From Glycomyces sp. YM15 (GTDB taxonomy: Bacteria; Actinomycetota; Actinomycetes; Mycobacteriales; Micromonosporaceae), in the NCBI RefSeq assembly GCF_016918015.1, contig NZ_JAERMK010000002.1:124001-188000 (forward strand): DNA of 64,000 nt. Reading direction: 5' to 3'. The position numbers were made by a program, and so were the translations under genes. The notes under the pieces were generated by a model, which saw only the letters and a program-made list of their open reading frames with translations, was not told the DNA's origin and searched no databases. Positions 28,420 through 38,047 of the stretch are shown piece by piece. Numbering within the stretch: the stretch's first letter is position 1; each line of letters opens with the position of its first letter.

Positions 28420-31400
28420 GTGACCTGCCCATTCTGCTCCGTGCCCACCGTGCCCGGCGCGCGCTACTGCCACAACTGCGGAGCACCCCTCTCCCCTGAG
28501 GCCACCGCCCCGCAGACCGAGCGCCGCTACGTCACGGTGCTCTTCGCCGACCTCTCCGACTTCACCACCTGGTCCGAGAGCCTCGACCCCGAGCGGGTCT
28601 CGTCCGTCACCGACCGTTTGCTGGCGGAATGCGTCTCCGCCGTCAACGAGTTCGGCGGGCACGTGGACAAACTCATGGGCGACGGCCTCATGGCCGTCTT
28701 CGGCGCTCCGCTCTCCCATGAAGACGACGCCGAGCGCGCCGTCCGGGCCGCTCAGGCCATGCAGAAACGGGTGCGCCGTCTCCTCAAAGCCGAGTCCGGT
28801 GGTGGTCTTCCCATCGGACTTCGCATCGGGCTGCGCTCCGGTCTCGTCGTCGCGGGCATGCAGGCGAACCTCGAGTACACGGTCATCGGCGACACCGTGA
28901 ACACCGCCTCGCGCATCTGCGCGATCGCCTCCGTCGGCACCATCTGGGCCGGCGAGGAGACCATGCGCTCCACCAAGCACGCCGCCGCCTGGCGTCGCCT
29001 CACTCCCGTGCGCCTCAAGGGCAAGCGCGAGCCGGTCGAGGTGTTCCAGCTCCTGGGCCTCGAAGACGAGCCCGGGACCCGTGCCAGCCTAGGCGACACC
29101 GCCCCCTTCATCGGCCGGGACGCCGAGATCGGCCGTGTCAACGGTCGGCTCGAAGCCGTCATCGACCGCGGCGAACCGCTCGTCCTCATCCACACCGCCG
29201 AGGCGGGGATGGGGAAGACCCGCTTCGCTCGCGAAGTGCGGACCGTCGCCACCGAACGCGGAGCGCGCGTCCTGACCGTCCGCGTCGCGCCCTACGGCGA
29301 AGGCCGCCGTTTCGGGCCGCTGGCCGATCTCGTTCGCAAGGCCGCCGGTCTTCGATTCGACGACGACCGCGCCACCGCCGAAGCGAAGCTCCGGCGGATC
29401 GCGGACGGCCACGCCGACCACGGCGAATGCCGCCTCAACATCACGCTCCTCCTCGGGCTGCTCGGGCACGGCCGCCCCGGCGCCGCCGACCGCGTCGGCG
29501 GATTCACCGGGCAGCAGTCCGACGCCTACACGATCCCTGAAGCCGTCGCGGAGCTCATCACGCACATGGCCACCCAGGGGCCGCTGGTCCTGAACATCGA
29601 CGACCTGCACACCGCCTCGGCGGCCGGTATCGATGCGCTCGGCGTCGCGCTCTCCAAGATCCACGGGCCCGTGCTCGTGCTGCTGTACGGGCGCCCTGAG
29701 CTGACCCGCTCCTCCGGCGTCCTCACCCGGATCTCCGAGGCCGAAGTGCACCCGCTCCCGCCGCTCGCCGGCGCCGATGCGGCCCGTCTGCTCCGCGAGT
29801 TCCTCGGCGGCGGGCGCATGCCCAAACCCGACGAGGACCGCCTCCTCGGCTTCGCCCAAGGCAACCCCTACTACCTCGCCGAGCTGGTCACCCTACTCAC
29901 CGAGCAGCGGCTGCTCGCCGGCGACGGCGAGCACTGGCGCCTCGCCGCCGGTTCGCTCACCGGCCGCGTGCTCTCCCGCGACCTCGCGCAGGTCCTCGGC
30001 GCGCGCATCGACGCCCTCACCCCCGCGGCCCGCGCGCTCCTGCGCGCCGCCTCGATCTTCGGCGACGCCGTGCCACCCGAAGCCGCGCAGCTCCTCGAGA
30101 AAGAAGTCCCCGGCGAGTTCGACGCCGCCCTCCAGGAACTCCTCGACCGCCGCATGCTGCGCCGACGCTCCTACGGCGGCTACCGCTTCGTCACCCCGCT
30201 GCTGCGCCAGGCCGCCTACGCGCCCATCGGCAAAGCCGACGCCGCGCACGCGCACGCCGAGATCGCCCGCTGGGCCGCCGACACCGAACTCGAAGGCCAG
30301 AGCGCCGACGACCTCGTGGTCTTCCACGCCGAGCAGGCCGTCACCCTCGCCAAGGAAGTCGAGATCGAAGCGCTCGACGAGGTCTGGAACGTCCTCCCGC
30401 TCGCGGTCGAAGCCGTCCGCAAGCAGGCCGCCCGCGCCATGGACGCCTCCGAGCCCGAACGAGCGGTCGCGCTCCTCAACGGCGTGGAACGCCTCGCGCC
30501 CCTGTCCTTCGACGACCGCCTCCTGCGCGGCCGGGCCCTCACCCGCCTGGGCCGCACCGTGGAAGCCGAGTCCGAGATCGAGGGCCTCGCCATCGACATC
30601 GGCCTCATCGTCCCCAGCGACGACCATGAAGAGCACCCGTCCGGGCGCCTCTTCGGCGACGACTTCGCCGAGGACGAGGCCGAGCTCGTCGCCCAACTCC
30701 TGCTCCTGCGCGGACGCCTCCACCGGTACAAGGGCGAACTCCAGGACGCCCGCACCGCTTGGACTGCGGCCCTTGCACTCTCGAGGCGCGAAGGACTCGC
30801 CGGCCCCCGCTGCGACGCGCAATGCCGCATCGGCCTGCTCGACTTCCTCGCCGGGCACCTGAACGAAGCGGAGACCCGCTTCCTCGACGCCTACGACACC
30901 GCGTTCGGCGTCGGCGACGACAGGCGCCTCGCCTGGGCCCTCCAACACCGCGCGTGGGTCCTCGTGGCCCGCGGCGACTTCGACGGCGCCGACGACGTGC
31001 TCCGCGAGGCCGCGAAAGCCTTTGCGCGCCAAATGGACCTGGTCGGCCGGGCCTGGGTGCGCGGAGTCTCCGCGTTCGCGCTGCTCATGGCCGGGCGCTT
31101 CACCGAGGCGAAGCGGCTGTCCGATGTGTTCATGCCGATCGGCGAACGGTCGGGCGACGTCTTCGCCGTCGGGCTCCTGCGCGCGATCGGCGCCGCCGCC
31201 CAAGTGGCCCTAGGCCACCCGGAAGGGGCCGACGCGGCCGCCCGTGCGTCCTTCCGCGACTTCGAGCGCATCGACGACGACTGGGGCCGCGGTTTCGCGA
31301 AGTACGTGCGCGCCCTCGCCGCCCGCTCGATCGGCGCGCTCGACCACGCCCTCGACCTCGCCCAAGGCGCGGAGGAGTACGGCACCAAGACCGGCCATCC

Positions 31401-31806
31401 GCTCCTGATCTCCTTGGCGCACAACCTGAGAGGCCAATGCGCCCTCGAGCTCGGCGACACGGCCGCCGCCGAGGCCGCCGCGGAAGAGGCGCTGGCGCTC
31501 GTCACCGACGACGTGCTCGAGCCGGGCCGCGCGGCCAACACCGCGCTCCTGGCCGACGTGCACGCCGCCAAGGGCGACCGCGCCGAGGCCCTCCGAATGC
31601 TCGAACCCATCGCGGCGCACCACGACGAGCCCGCGCTGGGCCGTCCGCGCCGGGAGATCGTGGCCCGCTACGCCCGTCTCCTGGACGAGGACGGCCAGGT
31701 CGAAGCGGCCCGCCGGTGGGCGCGGACGACCCTGAAGTCCTTCGGGGAAGACCCGGCGTCGACCGCCTGGGCCGAGGGCTATCTCGAAGCCGCCAAGGTC
31801 TCCTGA
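28420..31806 (+). CDS. Zinc-ribbon / class III nucleotidyl cyclase / AAA-type NTPase / TPR regulator
   Basis: 1128 aa, GTG start at 28420. Order: zinc ribbon CPFCSVP...CHNCG (2-24); class III cyclase domain (about 33-215) with metal-binding Asp in VLFADLSDF and the second Asp in DKLMGDGLMAVFG, and the TVIGDTVNTASR element; AAA/STAND-type NTPase (about 228-560) with Walker A AEAGMGKTR (about 260) and Walker B LVLNIDD; then a long helical TPR-like part to the end. This is the layout of large cyclase-ATPase regulators common in actinobacteria. Both cyclase metal Asp residues are kept, so cAMP synthesis is possible. A transmembrane Ser/Thr kinase gene follows. Confidence 0.87.
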   Translation: MTCPFCSVPTVPGARYCHNCGAPLSPEATAPQTERRYVTVLFADLSDFTTWSESLDPERVSSVTDRLLAECVSAVNEFGGHVDKLMGDGLMAVFGAPLSHEDDAERAVRAAQAMQKRVRRLLKAESGGGLPIGLRIGLRSGLVVAGMQANLEYTVIGDTVNTASRICAIASVGTIWAGEETMRSTKHAAAWRRLTPVRLKGKREPVEVFQLLGLEDEPGTRASLGDTAPFIGRDAEIGRVNGRLEAVIDRGEPLVLIHTAEAGMGKTRFAREVRTVATERGARVLTVRVAPYGEGRRFGPLADLVRKAAGLRFDDDRATAEAKLRRIADGHADHGECRLNITLLLGLLGHGRPGAADRVGGFTGQQSDAYTIPEAVAELITHMATQGPLVLNIDDLHTASAAGIDALGVALSKIHGPVLVLLYGRPELTRSSGVLTRISEAEVHPLPPLAGADAARLLREFLGGGRMPKPDEDRLLGFAQGNPYYLAELVTLLTEQRLLAGDGEHWRLAAGSLTGRVLSRDLAQVLGARIDALTPAARALLRAASIFGDAVPPEAAQLLEKEVPGEFDAALQELLDRRMLRRRSYGGYRFVTPLLRQAAYAPIGKADAAHAHAEIARWAADTELEGQSADDLVVFHAEQAVTLAKEVEIEALDEVWNVLPLAVEAVRKQAARAMDASEPERAVALLNGVERLAPLSFDDRLLRGRALTRLGRTVEAESEIEGLAIDIGLIVPSDDHEEHPSGRLFGDDFAEDEAELVAQLLLLRGRLHRYKGELQDARTAWTAALALSRREGLAGPRCDAQCRIGLLDFLAGHLNEAETRFLDAYDTAFGVGDDRRLAWALQHRAWVLVARGDFDGADDVLREAAKAFARQMDLVGRAWVRGVSAFALLMAGRFTEAKRLSDVFMPIGERSGDVFAVGLLRAIGAAAQVALGHPEGADAAARASFRDFERIDDDWGRGFAKYVRALAARSIGALDHALDLAQGAEEYGTKTGHPLLISLAHNLRGQCALELGDTAAAEAAAEEALALVTDDVLEPGRAANTALLADVHAAKGDRAEALRMLEPIAAHHDEPALGRPRREIVARYARLLDEDGQVEAARRWARTTLKSFGEDPASTAWAEGYLEAAKVS

Positions 31807-32256
31807 GGGAACGCACACCATGTACGCCGAGCCTGCTCAGGAAGCTGCGATGCTTGCCGCAGTGTGGGAGACGCAGCGGGTGGACGGGCGGCCCTTGCGG
31901 GCCGAGGCCTTGCGGCACGGGGCCCGTTCCAGACGGACCGCCCGTCCTCCCGCGCGCCGCACGGGGGATGCATTCACTATGGGCTACCGGCAGTTCGCCC
32001 AGTGGAAGCGACATATCAACCGTTCGGCCAGTTATCGCTGGCTCTTCGTCCAGGGGTATACAGAATCGTGGGCGTGTTGCCGTAACGTTATGCGTCAAAG
32101 GTCCCATGACTCGGTTCCCCCAGGCCCGAGTGCCGCGACCTGAGGTCCGGAACAACCCCCGCGCCGATCGGCTCGATCGGCGCACCGACCTGCACCAGGC
32201 AAGACGCAGCACGGTTCACACCCGTGCGCGTCGCCGAGAACGGAGGCTGTATCACA
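31807..32256. other. Leader/promoter region of the Ser/Thr kinase gene
   Basis: 450 bp without a convincing gene. It contains one perfect hairpin with 10-bp arms, GCGCCGATCG (32161-32170), loop GCT, CGATCGGCGC (32174-32183), about 75 bp before the kinase start. A locally less GC-rich stretch around 32060-32095 could hold the promoter. An open frame from 31820 has no codon-usage or family support. Confidence 0.4.
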
Positions 32257-34134
32257 GTGGACACCATCTCGTCCTACGGTGCTCCAACCGATCCCCACCT
32301 CGCCCCATCCACCCCTCTCACCCCTCCGGGCCCCCGATCCGGGGCCGACCCCGAATCCCTCTTCCAGGGCATCGAGCGCCTCACCGGCTTCCGCGAGATC
32401 GACCGCGGCGCCTACTCCATCGTCTACAGCGCCACCCGCTACGACGACGGCTCCGAAGTCGCCGTCAAGGTCGAGGCCAGGCCGCTCACCGACGACGCCG
32501 CCCGCGAGCGCTTCCGCCGCGAGGTCCAGACCGCCGGGCGCCTCTCCGACCACCCGTGCGTGGTCAAGATGCTCTCCGCGGGCCTCACCCACCAGGCGAA
32601 CCCGTACGTCGTCATGGAGCGCTGCCGCGGCACCGTGGCCGACCTCCTCGACCGGCACACGACGATCCCGCCGCACCGGACCATCGAGATCGGCATCCGC
32701 ATCGCGGACGCCCTCGCCGCCGCCCACGAGGCCGGCATCGTCCACCGCGACGTCAAGCCCGCGAACCTCCTCGTCGACCACCACGGCCACGCCGTGCTCG
32801 GCGACTTCGGCCTCTCGAGCCTCATCGCCGCGCCCCGCCCCGGCGAGCCCGTCTCGACCATGGCCACACCCGCGTACGCGCCCCTGGAGGTCTTCCAGAT
32901 GCGCGAGGTCGGCCCCAGTGCCGACGTCTACTCGCTCGCGGCGACGCTCTACACGATGCTCTCCGGCACGCCCCCGAGGTTCCCCGTCGACGGGGTGCTC
33001 GACATCAACGACGTGGCGGCCCTGTTCGATCAGCCGATCCCGGCGATCCCCGGTATATCGCCGCTCCTGCTCGAGATGCTCCGCACGGCGCTCATCAACA
33101 ACCCCGGCGGCCGCCCGACCGCGGTCGAGTTCCGCGAGTTCCTCGCGAGCATCCCCGAGGCCTCCACCGGGCTCCTCCCGCGCATCACCGACGACCCTCC
33201 GCCGAGTTCCCCCGCGCCCCAAGGCGTCGGCGTCTTCGGTGCGTACTCCTCGCCGCCGCAGGACCTCAGCCCCGCCTCGCCCCCCGGCTACGCCCAGCTC
33301 GACCCGAGCGCGTTCCCCGACGCTCCCTCGACGCTCCGGCTCGCCCCGAGCAAGCGCCGCCGCGAACCGCAAGCAGCGCAAGCGTTCACGGCCGGGACCG
33401 AAGCGCCGTTCACGTCGCCGGTCGTCGCCGACCCGAACGCGCGGATCCCGAGCCCGCCCGTCAGTCCGCCCATGAGCCCCGCGGCCCCCGACCGCGACGT
33501 CGCCGCCGAGACCACCGCCTGGAAGTCCTTCGCCTCCGGCGGCAACCGCGACGACCAGGACTCGCGCCTTCCGGTTCCCGTGCCCCGCAACGAGTCCGGC
33601 CTGACCCGCCGCGAGCGCCGCCTCAAAGAAGGCGACACCGGATCCAGCGTCGGCCGCCTCATCGGCATGGGCGTGGGCGCCCTCGTCGTCCTCGGGCTCC
33701 TCATCGTCGGCGGCATCTGGCTCTTCGGCGGCGAAGAGGCCCCCGGCCTCGAGGAGCAGTCCAACGCCGGCGACTACGTCGCCGAATGCACGCTCACGAC
33801 CGAAGGGGTCGGCTGCGTCTCGAAGCCCGCCTGCTTCGACGCCGAGTTCGCCTCCGCCAGCTGCGACACCGCCCACCAGTGGGAGGCCTACGCGACCGGT
33901 CAGCTCCCCGAAGGCGTCACCGACGCAGACGGGGCCCGCGCCGACGCGACGGTCGCAGCGGCCTGCGTCGACGGCCAGCTCGAAGGCGGACCGCTCTCGC
34001 AACTCATCGGCGGCGACTCGTTCAACTGGACCACCGACGTCTACGTCCCCGGCGACGGCACCTTCCAGTGCGTCGCCCAACTGCAGGACGGCTCCCAGGC
34101 GACCGGAGCCACCTTCGCCCGCCAAGAGGCCTAG
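32257..34134 (+). CDS. Transmembrane Ser/Thr protein kinase (PknB-class) with Cys-containing extracellular domain
   Basis: 625 aa from GTG 32257, chosen because GGAGG lies at 32242-32246. The kinase domain spans about 35-295: ATP lysine in VAVKVEARP, catalytic HRDVKPANLLVD (about 163), DFGLSS (about 183), and activation segment TPAYAPLEVF in place of the canonical APE. A Pro-rich juxtamembrane linker (300-460) precedes one membrane span (LIGMGVGALVVLGLLIVGGIWLF, about 468-490). The exterior has paired cysteines and CDTAHQWEAYATGQLPEG, reminiscent of the septum-formation/LppU-type domain. PASTA repeats are absent. Likely a sensor of envelope state. It ends at a convergent terminator. Confidence 0.92.
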   Translation: MDTISSYGAPTDPHLAPSTPLTPPGPRSGADPESLFQGIERLTGFREIDRGAYSIVYSATRYDDGSEVAVKVEARPLTDDAARERFRREVQTAGRLSDHPCVVKMLSAGLTHQANPYVVMERCRGTVADLLDRHTTIPPHRTIEIGIRIADALAAAHEAGIVHRDVKPANLLVDHHGHAVLGDFGLSSLIAAPRPGEPVSTMATPAYAPLEVFQMREVGPSADVYSLAATLYTMLSGTPPRFPVDGVLDINDVAALFDQPIPAIPGISPLLLEMLRTALINNPGGRPTAVEFREFLASIPEASTGLLPRITDDPPPSSPAPQGVGVFGAYSSPPQDLSPASPPGYAQLDPSAFPDAPSTLRLAPSKRRREPQAAQAFTAGTEAPFTSPVVADPNARIPSPPVSPPMSPAAPDRDVAAETTAWKSFASGGNRDDQDSRLPVPVPRNESGLTRRERRLKEGDTGSSVGRLIGMGVGALVVLGLLIVGGIWLFGGEEAPGLEEQSNAGDYVAECTLTTEGVGCVSKPACFDAEFASASCDTAHQWEAYATGQLPEGVTDADGARADATVAAACVDGQLEGGPLSQLIGGDSFNWTTDVYVPGDGTFQCVAQLQDGSQATGATFARQEA

Positions 34135-34148
34135 CAAAAGCAGGGAAA

Positions 34149-34179
34149 AAGGGCCCGACGCCATCGGCGTCGGGCCCTT
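34149..34179. terminator. Bidirectional terminator between kinase gene and nrdB
   Basis: Perfect stem AAGGGCCCGACGCC / GGCGTCGGGCCCTT with a 3-nt loop, A-rich on the left and T on the right. Confidence 0.8.
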
Positions 34180-34212
34180 CACCGCGCATGGGAGAACTTG
34201 CGCGGCTTCAGA

Positions 34213-35208
34213 TCAGAACTCCTCGTCGAGGTCGACCTTGCCTTCCACGGCCACTTGGTAGGCGGTCGGGCGACGTTCGAAGAAGTTCGTCAGCTCTTGC
34301 ACGTCCTGGAGCGCCATGAACGGGAACGGGTTCTCCGAGCCCCACTTCTTGGGCATGCCGAGGCGCACGAGGCGCTGGTCGGCGGCGTACTCCAGGTACG
34401 ACTTCATGTCCTTGACGGTCATGCCGGGCATGCCCTCGCCGATGAGGTCCTCGGCGAACTGGAGCTCGGCCTCGACGGCCTCCTCCATCATCGCGACGAC
34501 CTCCTGGTGCATCTGCTCGTCGAACAGCTCGGGCTCTTCCCGCCGCACCTGGTCGACCACGCTGAACGCGAAGTTCATGTGGCAGGACTCGTCGCGGAAC
34601 ACCCAGTTGGTGCCGGTGGCGAGTCCGTCGAGCAGGCCCCGACTGCGCAGCCAGTACACGTACGCGAAGGCGCCGTAGAAGAACAGGCCCTCGATGCACG
34701 CGGCGAAGCAGATGAGGTTGAGCAGGAAGGTGCGGCGGTCAGAGGCGGTCTTCAGCTCGGTCATGTCGAAGGCCGAGTCGATCCACTTGAAGCAGAAGTC
34801 GGCCTTGCGCTTGATCGACGGGATGTTGTTGACCGCGTCGAACGCCTTCGCGCGCTCCTCCGGGTCGGGCAGGTAGGTGTCGAGCAGCGTCAGATAGAAC
34901 TGGACGTGCACGGCCTCCTCGAACAGCTGCCGCGACAGGTACAGCCGGCCCTCGGGGGAGTTGATGTGCTGGTACAGGTTGAGCACCAGGTTGTTCGCGA
35001 CGATCGTGTCGCCGGTGGCGAAGAACGCCACGAGGCGGTGGATGAGGTGCTGCTCCTGGGGCGTGAACTCGGCCAGATCGGTCAGGTCGGACGCGAGGTC
35101 GACCTCCTCGACGGTCCAGGTGTTCTTGATGGCGGCCCGGTACTGGTCGTAGAAGTCCGGGTACTTCATCGGTCGCAGGGTCAGGTTCATGCCCGGGTCG
35201 AGCAGCAT
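34213..35208 (-). CDS. nrdB: Class I ribonucleotide reductase small subunit
   Basis: 331 aa. The di-metal site ligands are visible: Asp in FFATGDTIVANN, Glu and His in LFEEAVHVQFY, Glu in CIEGLFFY, and Glu/His in FRDESCHMNF. Tyr follows His by four residues in HVQFY, the position of the radical tyrosine of E. coli NrdB (Tyr122), so the classic tyrosyl-radical chemistry is expected. The tail ends VDLDEEF, as needed for docking on the large subunit. ATG 35208 has GAGAGGA upstream. It is 79 bp downstream of nrdA in one operon. Confidence 0.95.
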   Translation of the reverse strand: MLLDPGMNLTLRPMKYPDFYDQYRAAIKNTWTVEEVDLASDLTDLAEFTPQEQHLIHRLVAFFATGDTIVANNLVLNLYQHINSPEGRLYLSRQLFEEAVHVQFYLTLLDTYLPDPEERAKAFDAVNNIPSIKRKADFCFKWIDSAFDMTELKTASDRRTFLLNLICFAACIEGLFFYGAFAYVYWLRSRGLLDGLATGTNWVFRDESCHMNFAFSVVDQVRREEPELFDEQMHQEVVAMMEEAVEAELQFAEDLIGEGMPGMTVKDMKSYLEYAADQRLVRLGMPKKWGSENPFPFMALQDVQELTNFFERRPTAYQVAVEGKVDLDEEF

Positions 35209-35287
35209 TCTCGGGTCCTCTCTCGTTGCGGTGGGCGGGGTGGCACGGGACGGGCGGGGCCTCGGAAGGCCCCGCCCCTCCGGGGTC

Positions 35288-37678
35288 TTACTGGCAGGCC
35301 TCGCAGCTCTCCGGGTTCTCCAGCGAGCACGCGATGTCGGCCGGGATGACCTCGAGCTCGGTCGGGACGGCCGCGAGCTCGGTCGGCTTCTCGGCCGCGC
35401 CGGCGGCGCTCACGGTCGTCTGGTTGATCCGCGTGGCCGGGCGGCTGCGCAGGTAGTACGTGGTCTTGAGGCCCGACTTCCAGGCGTACCGGTACATCGA
35501 CGAGAGCTTGCCGATGGTCGGCGAGGCCTGGAACAGGTTGAGCGACTGGGCCTGGTCGATGAACGGCGTGCGGGCCGCGGCCAGGTCGATGAGCGCGCGC
35601 TGCGGCAGCTCCCAAGCGGTGCGGTACCGCTCCTGGAGGTCCGAGGGGATCGCGTCGATGCCCTGCACGGAGCCCTCGGCGAGCACGATCGCCTGGCGCA
35701 CCTGCTCGTTCCAGATCCCGCGCTCCTTGAGCTCGGTGATCAGGTGGCGGTTCACCTGCAGGAACTCGCCCGAGAGGGTCTCGCGCTTGAAGACGTTCGA
35801 GACGACCGGCTCGATGCACTCGGCGCAGCCCGCGATCGAGGCGATCGTCGCGGTCGGTGCGATCGCGATCATCAGCGAGTTGCGCAGGCCGTGCTCGCCG
35901 ATCTGCGCCCGCACCGCGTCCCAGCGCTCGCCCAGGGTGATCCGGGCGTCCGCGAAGTGATCGGTGTGCAGCACGCCTTCGGCCGCGCGGGTCTCGTCGA
36001 AGTTCGGGTGCGCCCCGAGCTCGGCGGCGAGCTTCGCGGAGGTCTCGTAGGCCACGATCGCGATGCGCTCGGCGATCGCCGTGGAGAGCGCCAGCGCCTC
36101 CTCGGAGTCGAAGTTCAGCTTCAGCTTGAAGAACACGTCGGCGAGGCCCATGCAGCCCAAGCCGATCGGGCGCCACTTGCGGTTGGCCTTCTCGGCCTCG
36201 GCGGTCGGGTAGAACCCGAGGTCGATGGTGCGGTCGAGGAACTTGACCGCGGTGCGCACGGTCTCCTCGAGGCGTTCGAAGTCGAAGCCGGCCGGCGAGG
36301 TGTGCTCGGCCAGGTTGACCGAGCCGAGGTTGCACACGGCCGTCTCGGAGTCGTTCGTGACCTCGAGGATCTCGGTGCACAGGTTCGAGAGGTGGATGAC
36401 GTTCTCTTTGCGTGCCGTCTGGTTCGAGGTGCGGTTCGCGGTGTCGGAGAAGGTCATCCAGCCGTTGCCGGTCTGCGCGAGGGTGCGCATCATGCGCCCG
36501 TAGAGCTCGCGGGCCGGGACGGTCTTGCGCGCCTTGCCCGCGGCTTCGGCGGCCCGGTAGGCCTGGTCGAAGTCGTCGCCCCACAGGTCGACCAGCTCGG
36601 GGGTCTCCTTCGGGTCGAACAGGGACCACGGGGCGTCGTTCTCGACGCGGCGCATGAACTCGTCGGGGATCCAGTTGGCGAGGTTCAGGTTGTGGGTGCG
36701 GCGCTCGTTGTCGCCGGTGTTGTCGCGCAGCTCGAGGAACTCCTCGATGTCGGCGTGCCAGGAGGCGAGGTACACGCACGCGGCGCCCTTGCGGCGGCCG
36801 CCCTGGTTCACGGCGGCGACGGACGAGTCGAGGGTGCGCAGCCACGGCACGATGCCGTTGGAGTGCCCGTTCGTGCCCCGGATCAGCGACCCGCGCGAGC
36901 GGACCCGCGACCAGGCGATGCCGATGCCGCCGGCGTACTTCGAGAGGCGCGCGACCTGGCTGTAGCGCTCGTAGATCGAGTCGAGCTCGTCCTTCGGCGA
37001 GTCGAGCAGGAAGCACGAGGAGAGCTGCGCGCGGCGGGTGCCGGAGTTGAACAGGGTCGGCGACGACGGCAGGTACGAGAGCGTCGACAGCAGGCGGTAG
37101 AGTTCGGCGGCCTCCTCGACCGACTGGCTCAGCCCGCACGCGACGCGGAGCATGAAGTACTGGGGGCGCTCGAGCACGGTGCGGTGCTCGGGGTGGCGCA
37201 GCAGGTAGCGGTCGTACACGGTGCGCAGGCCGAAGTACTCGAAGCGGTCGTCCGCGGATTCGTCGATCACGGCGTCGAGCGCGGCCGCGTTGGCGTTCAC
37301 GAACGCCACCAGGTCGTCCGCGAGCAGGCCGTTCGCGTTCGAGGCCGCGATGGAGGTCGTGAACGAGGTGACGCCCTCGCCCGCGGTCTCGTCGGCGATG
37401 TGCTCGGCGAGGAGCCGCGCCGCGAGCTTCGAGTAGGTGGGTTCGGAGGCGACGGTGGCCGAGGTGATCTCGATGGCCCGCTCGCGCAGGGCCTGCTCGG
37501 TCGCGCCGGGCCAGAGGCCGGCCTCGATCTGGGCGATGACCTTCTCGGCGTCCACATCGGGCAGACCTGCGGCGTGCACGCGGAGGCGCTCGGCGATGAG
37601 GGCGGCGGGACCCGGTTCGGGCTCCCGCTGCTGCGGTGCGGTGGTGGTGGCGGATGGCGTGGTGGCGAGCCCGGTCAT
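35288..37678 (-). CDS. nrdA: Class I ribonucleotide reductase large subunit
   Basis: 796 aa from ATG 37678 with GAGGGG upstream. The N-terminal 80 residues include an ATP-cone-like region (AAGLPDVDAEKVIAQIEAGL). Catalytic cysteines are in SSCFLL and in CNLGSVNLAE. The active-site loop is SNLCTEILEV, the radical-transfer Tyr pair is KTTYYLR, and the redox tail CEAC lies at the very end. Length and motif order match actinobacterial class Ia NrdA. It reduces ribonucleoside diphosphates for DNA synthesis. Two NrdR boxes lie 125-165 bp upstream. Confidence 0.95.
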   Translation of the reverse strand: MTGLATTPSATTTAPQQREPEPGPAALIAERLRVHAAGLPDVDAEKVIAQIEAGLWPGATEQALRERAIEITSATVASEPTYSKLAARLLAEHIADETAGEGVTSFTTSIAASNANGLLADDLVAFVNANAAALDAVIDESADDRFEYFGLRTVYDRYLLRHPEHRTVLERPQYFMLRVACGLSQSVEEAAELYRLLSTLSYLPSSPTLFNSGTRRAQLSSCFLLDSPKDELDSIYERYSQVARLSKYAGGIGIAWSRVRSRGSLIRGTNGHSNGIVPWLRTLDSSVAAVNQGGRRKGAACVYLASWHADIEEFLELRDNTGDNERRTHNLNLANWIPDEFMRRVENDAPWSLFDPKETPELVDLWGDDFDQAYRAAEAAGKARKTVPARELYGRMMRTLAQTGNGWMTFSDTANRTSNQTARKENVIHLSNLCTEILEVTNDSETAVCNLGSVNLAEHTSPAGFDFERLEETVRTAVKFLDRTIDLGFYPTAEAEKANRKWRPIGLGCMGLADVFFKLKLNFDSEEALALSTAIAERIAIVAYETSAKLAAELGAHPNFDETRAAEGVLHTDHFADARITLGERWDAVRAQIGEHGLRNSLMIAIAPTATIASIAGCAECIEPVVSNVFKRETLSGEFLQVNRHLITELKERGIWNEQVRQAIVLAEGSVQGIDAIPSDLQERYRTAWELPQRALIDLAAARTPFIDQAQSLNLFQASPTIGKLSSMYRYAWKSGLKTTYYLRSRPATRINQTTVSAAGAAEKPTELAAVPTELEVIPADIACSLENPESCEACQ

Positions 37679-37802
37679 CTCTGCATCCCCTCGGTGCTGT
37701 GCGTCTGCAAGACGCGGCGATCTGCTGCGGCGGCGCGGCGGCGCCGCCCTCCCCGCGCAGTGGGAACGGGAGCTGACAGCACCGACCTGACAGAGCAGAA
37801 TC

Positions 37803-37844
37803 ATACATGTAGTGGTCGGCGCGTGGGGTCGCCCCAAGATGTTG
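37803..37844. promoter_or_regulatory. Pair of NrdR boxes upstream of nrdAB
   Basis: On the coding (minus) strand the cores are CTACATGTAT (37803-37812) and CAACATCTTG (37835-37844). They are 9/10 and 10/10 matches to the NrdR core CwAnATnTwG. Their centres are 32 bp apart, three helical turns, the paired arrangement NrdR needs. NrdR represses when dATP is plentiful (known). Confidence 0.6.
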
Positions 37845-38047
37845 CGGTCTTCCGGAGTTTCGTACACCGAACCTGCAGCGTGTCAGCTAGGCTCGGGGGT
37901 TTCCGCGGGTCAGCCTAGACCCGCCGGACGACATTCTTCCCGCGAAACCGCCGTACTCGCCCGGGTGTGATCCTCACCGGCCAAACCGGCTGCGATGCCG
38001 AGTCCGGCAACTGGTACCATCGTCCCGGTCCGACACGTCGGACGACC

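Noticed and set aside
27181-28980. Extended 599-codon version of the PRRG protein reaching into the cyclase gene
   Set aside because: The extra N-terminal part is antisense to the cyclase domain; the ATG at 28140 begins the real membrane protein.
31820-32143. 107-codon frame between the cyclase-ATPase and kinase genes
   Set aside because: Codon composition changes along its length, there is no recognisable domain, and it overlaps the hairpin/promoter region.
30759-34319. 1186-codon plus-strand frame overlapping the cyclase-ATPase and Ser/Thr kinase genes
   Set aside because: Arg/Pro-dominated translation in a shifted frame; both overlapped genes have clear domains.
35189-37918. 909-codon plus-strand frame opposite nrdA
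   Set aside because: Same cause; composition is typical of antisense frames in GC-rich genes and the opposite strand encodes NrdA with all catalytic motifs.
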